The notes beneath the pieces are model-generated. The model was given only the letters and a program-made list of their open reading frames with translations. It was not told the origin of the DNA and ran no database searches. A stretch of DNA of 5,521 nucleotides, from the NCBI GenBank assembly GCA_904502215.1, contig CAJGDQ010000073.1, forward strand, positions 1 through 5,521, in the 5' to 3' direction. This stretch comes from Clostridiaceae bacterium (lineage in GTDB: Bacteria > Bacillota > Clostridia > Oscillospirales > Acutalibacteraceae). The translations under genes were made by a program, and so were the position numbers. Within the stretch, counting starts at the first letter, position 1, and every line of letters begins with the position of its first letter. Positions 1-5,521 of this stretch are shown piece after piece.

Positions 1-738
1 AAGCTTTTGTTAGTTGGTGCTAGTGCATATTCAAGAACAATTGATTTTAAGCGTTGCAGAGAAATAGCCGATGAGGTTGGCGCTTATTTTATGGTTGATA
101 TGGCTCATATTGCAGGTCTAGTTGCTGCCGGAGTTCATCCTTCACCTGTTCCCTATGCTGATGTCGTTACAACAACTACCCATAAAACCCTCAGAGGTCC
201 TCGTGGCGGTCTTATTCTTTGCAAAGAGGAATTTGCAAAAGCTATTGATAAAGCTGTTTTCCCGGGCACTCAGGGCGGTCCTTTAATGCATATTATCGCC
301 GCAAAGGCTGTAGCTTTGGGTGAGGCTTTAACCGATGAGTTTAAAGCATATCAAGAACAAATTGTTAAGAACGCTGCCGCTCTTTGCGAAGCTCTTATAA
401 AAGAAGGATTTGATATTGTTTCAGGCGGCACTGATAACCATCTTATGCTCTTAAAGCTTACTAATATGGGTATCACAGGTAAAGAACTTGAGCAAAGACT
501 AGATGAAGTTCATATTACTGCTAATAAAAATACTATTCCGAATGAGCCATTAAGCCCGTTTATAACCAGCGGTCTTCGAATCGGCACTCCTGCAGTTACT
601 TCTCGTGGTTTTAAAGAGGCTGAAATGGTTAAAATTGCAAAATGGATTAGCGATGTTGTTAACGATTTTGAAAATTCCAAAGAAAGAATTGCAGAAGAAG
701 TTAAAGAGCTTTGTGCTAAATTCCCGATATACGATTAA
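1..738 (+). CDS. glyA: Serine hydroxymethyltransferase, 3' part of the gene (5' end outside the window)
   Basis: A PLP enzyme of the cytosol that interconverts serine + THF with glycine + 5,10-methylene-THF. The frame is open from base 1 and ends at TAA 736-738, giving 245 visible residues. The motif VDMAH lies at visible residues 32-36; its Asp33 and His36 match the PLP-contacting D200 and H203 of E. coli GlyA. TTTTHKTL follows, with the Schiff-base lysine at residue 62 (E. coli K229). GPRGGLIL, FPGTQGGPLMH, SGGTDNHL and SGLRIGTPA come next; the Arg at residue 193 of the last is the expected substrate-carboxylate arginine. The offset of 167 is the same at all three N-terminal landmarks, so about 167 residues lie upstream and the full length would be near 412, normal for the family. 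The C-terminus (CAKFPIYD) is intact. It sits 11 bases before purD, fitting a role in supplying glycine and one-carbon units for purines. The identification is close to certain; only the start is unseen. Confidence 0.97.
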   Translation, partial: KLLLVGASAYSRTIDFKRCREIADEVGAYFMVDMAHIAGLVAAGVHPSPVPYADVVTTTTHKTLRGPRGGLILCKEEFAKAIDKAVFPGTQGGPLMHIIAAKAVALGEALTDEFKAYQEQIVKNAAALCEALIKEGFDIVSGGTDNHLMLLKLTNMGITGKELEQRLDEVHITANKNTIPNEPLSPFITSGLRIGTPAVTSRGFKEAEMVKIAKWISDVVNDFENSKERIAEEVKELCAKFPIYD

Positions 739-743
739 GGAGA
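737..743 (+). promoter_or_regulatory. Shine-Dalgarno site of purD, overlapping the glyA stop codon
   Basis: AAGGAGA, six bases before ATG 750. Its first two bases are the last two bases of the glyA TAA stop. This supports ATG 750 as the purD start and places ribosomes finishing glyA on the purD initiation region, so translational coupling is likely (inferred). Confidence 0.85.
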
Positions 744-749
744 AATAAA

Positions 750-2009
750 ATGAAGGTAATGGTTATTGGCGGCGGCGGTCGTGAGCACGCCATAATTAAA
801 AAACTTAAAGAAAATAAAACTATAACCGAAATTTATGCTTTGCCTGGTAATGGCGGTATGGCTGAGGATGCAATTTGTGTTGATATCGGTGCTAAAGATA
901 TTGAAAAACAGGTTGAATTTGCAGTAAACAATAAAATTGATTATGCTGTTGTTGCTCCTGATGACCCGTTAGTGCTCGGTGCAGTTGATGCTTTAAATAA
1001 GGTGGGTGTTCCCTGCTTTGGCCCTGATAAAAAGGCAGCAATTATTGAAGGCAGTAAGGTGTTTTCTAAAAACCTTATGAAAAAATATAATATTCCAACC
1101 GCCGAATATGAGGTATTCAGCGATAAGGAAACTGCTTTAAAATATCTCGATACTGCACCCATTCCAACAGTTATTAAAGCCGATGGCTTAGCTCTCGGTA
1201 AAGGCGTTATTATCGCTGAAACCCGTGAGGACGCTAAGGCTGCAGTTACCTCAATGATGGAGGACAAGATTTTCGGTGATAGCGGAAGCAATATTGTTAT
1301 TGAAGAATTTTTAACTGGCCCTGAGGTATCGGTTCTTTCCTTTACAGATGGCAAAACCGTTGTTCCAATGATTTCTTCAATGGACCATAAAAGAGCCCTT
1401 GATGGCGATATGGGACTTAATACAGGCGGCATGGGAACTATTGCTCCTAACCCCTATTACACCGAAGATATTGCTAAGGTTTGCATGGAAACCATTTTCC
1501 TTCCAACCATTAATGCTATGAATAGCGAAGGCAGAACCTTTAAGGGTTGCCTATATTTCGGACTAATGCTCACCGAAAAAGGACCTAAGGTTATCGAATA
1601 TAACTGCCGTTTTGGTGACCCCGAAACTCAGGTTGTTTTACCACTTCTTGAAAGCGATTTATTAACTGTAATGCAATCTGTAACTAATGGCACACTTGAT
1701 ACTTGCGAGGTTAAATTCAGCGATAAGAGTGCCGCTTGTGTTGTTATGGCTTCGAACGGATATCCTCAAAAATATGAAAGCGGATTTGAGCTTAATATTG
1801 ATAATAGCGTTAAAGATAGCGTTTATGTTGCAGGTGCAAGGCTTGATGATGGTGTTCTTAAAACTGCCGGCGGTAGAGTTTTAGGTGTTACCGCTATAGG
1901 TGAGGATTTAAAAACTGCTATTAACAATGCTTATAGCAAAGTGGATAAAGTAAAGTTTGGCAACGCCTTCTATCGCAAGGATATCGGCGCTAAGGCTTTA
2001 AAGGCATAA
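750..2009 (+). CDS. purD: Phosphoribosylamine-glycine ligase (GAR synthetase), complete
   Basis: Catalyses phosphoribosylamine + glycine + ATP to GAR + ADP + Pi, the second step of de novo IMP synthesis, in the cytosol. The protein has 419 residues, within the usual 415-430. An N-terminal domain (about 1-100) opens with MKVMVIGGGGREHA, the family's glycine-rich start, followed by APGN-like LPGNGG (32-37) and VVAPDDPLVLG (67-77). The ATP-grasp part follows: EGSKVFSK (100-107), VIKADGLALGKGV (141-153) for nucleotide binding, EEFLTGPEVSV (185-195), DHKRALDGDMGLNTGGMG (212-229), and YNCRFGDPETQ (284-294), which holds the acidic and Asn residues expected to bind Mg-ATP. The C-terminal domain (about 325-419) includes the conserved stretch TAGGRVLGVTA (372-382). 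The start is set by AAGGAGA six bases upstream. Spacing is 11 bases from glyA and 12 to purL, so it is probably cotranscribed with both. No frameshift or missing motif was seen. Confidence 0.98.
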   Translation: MKVMVIGGGGREHAIIKKLKENKTITEIYALPGNGGMAEDAICVDIGAKDIEKQVEFAVNNKIDYAVVAPDDPLVLGAVDALNKVGVPCFGPDKKAAIIEGSKVFSKNLMKKYNIPTAEYEVFSDKETALKYLDTAPIPTVIKADGLALGKGVIIAETREDAKAAVTSMMEDKIFGDSGSNIVIEEFLTGPEVSVLSFTDGKTVVPMISSMDHKRALDGDMGLNTGGMGTIAPNPYYTEDIAKVCMETIFLPTINAMNSEGRTFKGCLYFGLMLTEKGPKVIEYNCRFGDPETQVVLPLLESDLLTVMQSVTNGTLDTCEVKFSDKSAACVVMASNGYPQKYESGFELNIDNSVKDSVYVAGARLDDGVLKTAGGRVLGVTAIGEDLKTAINNAYSKVDKVKFGNAFYRKDIGAKALKA

Positions 2010-2015
2010 GGAGGT
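2008..2015 (+). promoter_or_regulatory. Strong Shine-Dalgarno site of purL, overlapping the purD stop codon
   Basis: AAGGAGGT is a full match to the usual anti-Shine-Dalgarno core and lies six bases before ATG 2022. It shares two bases with the purD stop TAA (2007-2009), repeating the arrangement at the glyA-purD junction. It fixes the purL start at 2022 and suggests efficient, possibly coupled, initiation. Confidence 0.88.
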
Positions 2016-2021
2016 AATATA

Positions 2022-5000
2022 ATGGTATATAGAATTTTTGTTGAAAAGAAAAAAGAGCTAGCTAATGAAGCTAAATCTCTTTTAAAGAATATAAACGAAC
2101 TCTTGCAAATTTCTTCGGTTGAAGATGTTAGAGTTATCAATAGATATGATGTTGAAAATATTGAAGAAGAACTTTTTAAATATACCGTTGGCACTGTTTT
2201 CTCAGAGCCTCAGCTTGATACAACTTCGGAAGATATTGATACTAAGGGTGCAACAGTTTTTGCAACCGAGTTCCTCCCCGGTCAGTTCGACCAAAGAGCT
2301 GATTCGGCTGCTCAATGTATCCAAATCATATCTCAAAAAGACCGCCCCACAGTTAAAACCGCAAAGGTTTATCTTCTCTATGGTAATGTAAGCGATAGCG
2401 AGCTTGCTGCGATAAAGAAGTATGTTATCAACCCTGTTGAAGCTCGTGAGGCAAGTCTCGAGAAGCCCGAAACCCTTAAAATTAACTATGAAATCCCAAC
2501 AACCGTTGCAACTCTTGACGGTTTTATTAAGCTTGATAGAAAAGGTCTTGAGGAGTTTGTTAAAACCTATGGTCTTGCTATGGACGCTGATGATATCGAA
2601 TTTTGTCAAAACTACTTCAAAACTGAAGATAGAGACCCAACTATCACCGAAATTCGTATGATAGATACATATTGGTCTGACCATTGCCGTCACACCACCT
2701 TCCTCACCAACATTGATAACGTTACCTTTGAGGATGAGCTTTTGCAGTCGGCATATAATGAGTATATCGAAACCCGCAAAGAACTTGGTCGCACAAAGCC
2801 TATTTGCCTTATGGACCTTGCAACAATTGCTGTTAAATATCTTAAAAAGGAAGGCAAGCTTGAAAAGCTGGATGAATCTGAGGAAATCAATGCCTGCACC
2901 GTTAAGATTGACGTTGAGGTTGAAGGTAAAACTGAGCCTTGGCTTCTCCTTTTCAAGAATGAAACCCATAACCACCCAACCGAAATTGAACCCTTTGGCG
3001 GTGCTGCAACCTGTATCGGCGGCGCTATTAGAGACCCGCTTTCAGGCAGAAGCTATGTTTATGGTGCAATGCGTGTAACAGGTGCTGCTAACCCCTTAAA
3101 AAGTGTTAAAGACACAATGCCCGGTAAGCTCCCTCAAAGAAAGCTTGTAACAACTGCTGCTGATGGTTATTCATCCTATGGTAACCAAATTGGTCTTGCA
3201 ACAGGTATTGTAGATGAAATTTACCACGATGGCTATGCTGCAAAGCGTATGGAAATCGGTGCAGTTATTGCAGCTGCCCCTGCTGAAAATGTTAGAAGAG
3301 AAAGACCAGAGCCGGGTGATGTTGTTATTCTTCTTGGCGGAAGCACAGGAAGAGATGGCTGCGGCGGTTCTACAGGCTCTTCTAAATCTCATACACTTGA
3401 ATCTCTTGAAACCTGTGGTGCTGAGGTTCAAAAAGGTAACGCTCCTGAGGAAAGAAAGCTTCAGAGACTTTTCAGAAACTATGAAGCTTGCCGTATGATT
3501 AAGCGTTGTAACGACTTTGGCGCAGGCGGTGTTTCTGTTGCTATTGGTGAGCTTGCTGATGGTCTTTTGATTAACCTTAACGCAGTTCCTAAGAAATATG
3601 ATGGACTTGACGGCACCGAGCTTGCTATCAGCGAATCTCAAGAAAGAATGGCTGTTGTTATCGAAAAAGAAAACATCGACCGCTTCTTAGAGCTTGCAAA
3701 ACAAGAAAATCTTCAGGCTGTTAAGGTTGCCGATATCACCGAAGAAGCCAGACTTGTTATGCATTGGAATGGCAAAACAATTGTTGATATCAGCCGTGAG
3801 TTCCTTAATTCAAATGGTGCTGAAAAGCATATTGATATTACCCCCGCAAAACCCGAGGATTATTCCAAGAAAATTGATGGTAACTTTACCGATAATATCA
3901 AAGCATTGGCTGATGACCTTAATATTTGCTCTAAGCGTGGTCTTTCTGAACAGTTTGACTCAACTATTGGCGCAGGCACTGTTTTAATGCCCTTTGGCGG
4001 TAAGCATCAGTTAACTCCAATTCAAGCTATGGTTCAAAAAATCTCGGTTGAGAAAAAGCATACTAACGATTGCTCACTTATGGCTTGGGGTTATAACCCG
4101 TTTGTTACCGAAAAAAGCCCATATCATGGTGCTTATCTTGCAGTTGTTGAATCGGTTTCCAAACTTATTGCAACAGGTGCTGAGTTTAAGGATGTTTATC
4201 TAACCTTCCAAGAATACTTTGAGCGTCCCGGTAAGGATGGCAAGCGTTGGGGTAAGCCTTTAGCTGCTCTTCTCGGTGCTTTCAAGGCTCAAAAAGAGCT
4301 TGGAATCGGCTCTATCGGCGGTAAGGATTCAATGAGCGGAAGCTTTGAAAACCTTGATGTTCCCCCTACCCTCGTTTCCTTTGCTGTTACAACAAATAAA
4401 ACCGATAATATTGTTTCTCCCGAGTTTAAGAATGCAAATAATAAAGTTGTTATAATTAAACCCGAGTTTGATGAAAATAATCTTCCTAAGACCGATTCCT
4501 TGTTAAAGGTATTTGCTCGTGTTACTAAGCTTATGCGCCAAGGCAAAGCTGTTGCTTGTTATACTTTAGGTCTTGGCGGTGTTGCTGAAGCTGTTATGAA
4601 AATGTGCTTCGGTAACGGATTTGGATTCAAATTCAGCGATAATTTAAACCTTAATGATATATTCGGATATAATTATGCTTCCTTTATTTTAGAGGTAACC
4701 GAGGATATTGGCGAAACAGTTATCGGAACTGTTACTGATGATAATAAAATCACCTATGGTGCTGAAAATATCGCACTTCAAGAGCTCCTTGGCATTTATG
4801 AGGATAAGCTCGAAAGCGTTTATAAATGCAATATTAAGGATTCTAATTCCAAGATGGAGAACTTCTCCTTTGAGGCTAAAGAGCGTGTGGCTCCCGCTAT
4901 TAAGGTTGCAAGACCTAAGGTTTTAATCCCTGTTTTCCCTGGCACTAACTGCGAATTTGATTCAGCTAAGGCTATGAGAGATGCAGGAGCAGAACCCGAA

Positions 5001-5521
5001 ATCTTTGTTATCAATAACCTTTCTTCAGATGGAATTTCCCGCTCGGTTGAAAGCTTTGCTAATAAGCTTAAAACTGCTCAAATGATATTTGTTCCTGGTG
5101 GTTTCTCGGGCGGCGATGAGCCTGACGGAAGTGGTAAATTTATTACCGCATTCTTCCGTAACGGCGCTATTAAAGAAGAGGTAACCGATTTGCTTGATAA
5201 CCGTGATGGACTTATCTGCGGTATTTGTAACGGCTTCCAGGCACTTATAAAGTTAGGTCTTGTTCCATATGGTAAAATTATTGATACTGATGAGAATTGC
5301 CCAACCCTTACATTTAACACCATCGGTCGCCATCAATCGAGAATTGTTAGAACAAGAATTGCATCTAATAAGTCCCCTTGGCTTAGCGGCACAAATGTTG
5401 GCGATGTATATTCTGTTCCGATTTCTCATGGTGAGGGTAGATTCTTGGCTAGCGAAGAATTAATTAAAGAACTTGCTAAGAATGGACAAATCGCAACTCA
5501 GTATGTTGACCTCGATGATAA
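2022..5521 (+). CDS. purL: Phosphoribosylformylglycinamidine (FGAM) synthase, single-chain form; 3' end outside the window
   Basis: Makes FGAM from FGAR, glutamine and ATP, the fourth step of de novo IMP synthesis. The frame has no stop from ATG 2022 to the window edge: 1166 complete residues of an expected 1230-1260 or so. In order: a PurS-like N-terminal domain; FLPGQFDQRADSA near residue 88; the linker signature YWSDHCRHTTF (217-227); the first synthetase half with FKNETHNHP (311-319), GGAATCIGGAIRDP just after it, GGSTGRDGCGGS (439-450) and ESQERM (538-543); the second half with FGGKHQLTP from about 658, SPYHGA (699-704) and GGKDSM (766-771); then a class I glutaminase domain from about 964 with FPGTNCEFD, PGGFSGGDE and GICNGFQ, whose nucleophile is Cys1069, and SHGEGR (1135-1140). 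The triad His-Glu, normally in a C-terminal HPE motif, lies beyond the window. The domain order and FDQRADSA and GGKDSMSG motifs fit the fused type of Clostridia, streptococci and Bacteroides (TIGR01857-like, from memory) rather than Bacillus PurS/Q/L. An open end, not a defect, explains the missing stop. Confidence 0.97.
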   Translation, partial: MVYRIFVEKKKELANEAKSLLKNINELLQISSVEDVRVINRYDVENIEEELFKYTVGTVFSEPQLDTTSEDIDTKGATVFATEFLPGQFDQRADSAAQCIQIISQKDRPTVKTAKVYLLYGNVSDSELAAIKKYVINPVEAREASLEKPETLKINYEIPTTVATLDGFIKLDRKGLEEFVKTYGLAMDADDIEFCQNYFKTEDRDPTITEIRMIDTYWSDHCRHTTFLTNIDNVTFEDELLQSAYNEYIETRKELGRTKPICLMDLATIAVKYLKKEGKLEKLDESEEINACTVKIDVEVEGKTEPWLLLFKNETHNHPTEIEPFGGAATCIGGAIRDPLSGRSYVYGAMRVTGAANPLKSVKDTMPGKLPQRKLVTTAADGYSSYGNQIGLATGIVDEIYHDGYAAKRMEIGAVIAAAPAENVRRERPEPGDVVILLGGSTGRDGCGGSTGSSKSHTLESLETCGAEVQKGNAPEERKLQRLFRNYEACRMIKRCNDFGAGGVSVAIGELADGLLINLNAVPKKYDGLDGTELAISESQERMAVVIEKENIDRFLELAKQENLQAVKVADITEEARLVMHWNGKTIVDISREFLNSNGAEKHIDITPAKPEDYSKKIDGNFTDNIKALADDLNICSKRGLSEQFDSTIGAGTVLMPFGGKHQLTPIQAMVQKISVEKKHTNDCSLMAWGYNPFVTEKSPYHGAYLAVVESVSKLIATGAEFKDVYLTFQEYFERPGKDGKRWGKPLAALLGAFKAQKELGIGSIGGKDSMSGSFENLDVPPTLVSFAVTTNKTDNIVSPEFKNANNKVVIIKPEFDENNLPKTDSLLKVFARVTKLMRQGKAVACYTLGLGGVAEAVMKMCFGNGFGFKFSDNLNLNDIFGYNYASFILEVTEDIGETVIGTVTDDNKITYGAENIALQELLGIYEDKLESVYKCNIKDSNSKMENFSFEAKERVAPAIKVARPKVLIPVFPGTNCEFDSAKAMRDAGAEPEIFVINNLSSDGISRSVESFANKLKTAQMIFVPGGFSGGDEPDGSGKFITAFFRNGAIKEEVTDLLDNRDGLICGICNGFQALIKLGLVPYGKIIDTDENCPTLTFNTIGRHQSRIVRTRIASNKSPWLSGTNVGDVYSVPISHGEGRFLASEELIKELAKNGQIATQYVDLDD

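Noticed and set aside
1..6. The window begins exactly at AAGCTT (HindIII), suggesting a cloning boundary
   Set aside because: The same hexamer recurs inside the window, for example near 453-460 in glyA, and the glyA frame runs through the first site normally. The position is as easily chance and gives no sign of a chimeric join.
7..9. TTG as a possible start codon of a short glyA-like protein
   Set aside because: The frame is open through base 1, and alignment of the PLP-binding residues shows the protein needs about 167 more residues upstream. The gene is cut by the window edge, not truncated in the cell.
941..1432. A 163-codon open frame on the minus strand, opposite purD
   Set aside because: It is antisense to the ATP-grasp region of purD, which is conserved at the protein level. 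The translation is low-complexity (rich in Ser, Leu, Ile) and resembles no known family.
2202..2975. A 257-codon open frame on the minus strand, opposite purL
   Set aside because: It lies wholly inside a well-conserved purL reading frame with all expected motifs. Its translation shows no recognisable domain, and I see no clear ribosome binding site. It is a by-product of the codon composition on the coding strand.
5427..5435. His and Glu of the SHGEGR motif taken as the PurL glutaminase triad
   Set aside because: In class I glutaminases of this family the triad His and Glu lie in a later HPE motif near the C-terminus. SHGEGR is a separate conserved motif, so the triad partners are beyond the window end rather than here.
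5520..5521. The final bases (...GATAA) read as a stop codon ending purL
   Set aside because: In the purL frame the last complete codon is GAT 5517-5519 and AA begins the next codon. The TAA is out of frame, and the protein still lacks its C-terminal HPE region.

Overview
This is an ordinary stretch of core metabolism. Three plus-strand genes are packed head to tail and nearly fill the window: the 3' part of glyA (serine hydroxymethyltransferase), a complete purD (GAR synthetase), and most of a large single-chain purL (FGAM synthetase). I found no mobile element, RNA gene, CRISPR array, riboswitch or promoter, and no sign of an undescribed system.

Organism: probably a bacterium of the Bacillota, class Clostridia. 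The DNA is fairly AT-rich (about 40% G+C by eye). Both visible gene junctions carry strong AAGGAG-type Shine-Dalgarno sites. PurL is the fused form of the clostridial/streptococcal/Bacteroides type, not the separate PurS/PurQ/PurL subunits of Bacillus. The strong Shine-Dalgarno sites argue against Bacteroidetes, which share that PurL type. The genus cannot be fixed from this sequence.

Layout: glyA runs in from the left edge to 738 and lacks roughly 167 N-terminal residues. An 11-base gap follows, then purD (750-2009), a 12-base gap, and purL from 2022 out of the right edge. The purL part missing at the right is the C-terminal 60-90 or so residues, including the His-Glu half of the glutaminase triad. 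No gene-free stretch exceeds 12 bases, so there is no room for an internal promoter or terminator between genes. The three are most simply read as part of one transcript.

How they work together: GlyA converts serine to glycine and makes 5,10-methylene-THF. PurD ligates glycine to phosphoribosylamine to give GAR. After formylation, which uses a one-carbon unit derived from the same folate pool, PurL converts FGAR to FGAM with glutamine and ATP. The segment therefore joins the glycine and one-carbon supply to two steps of de novo purine synthesis.
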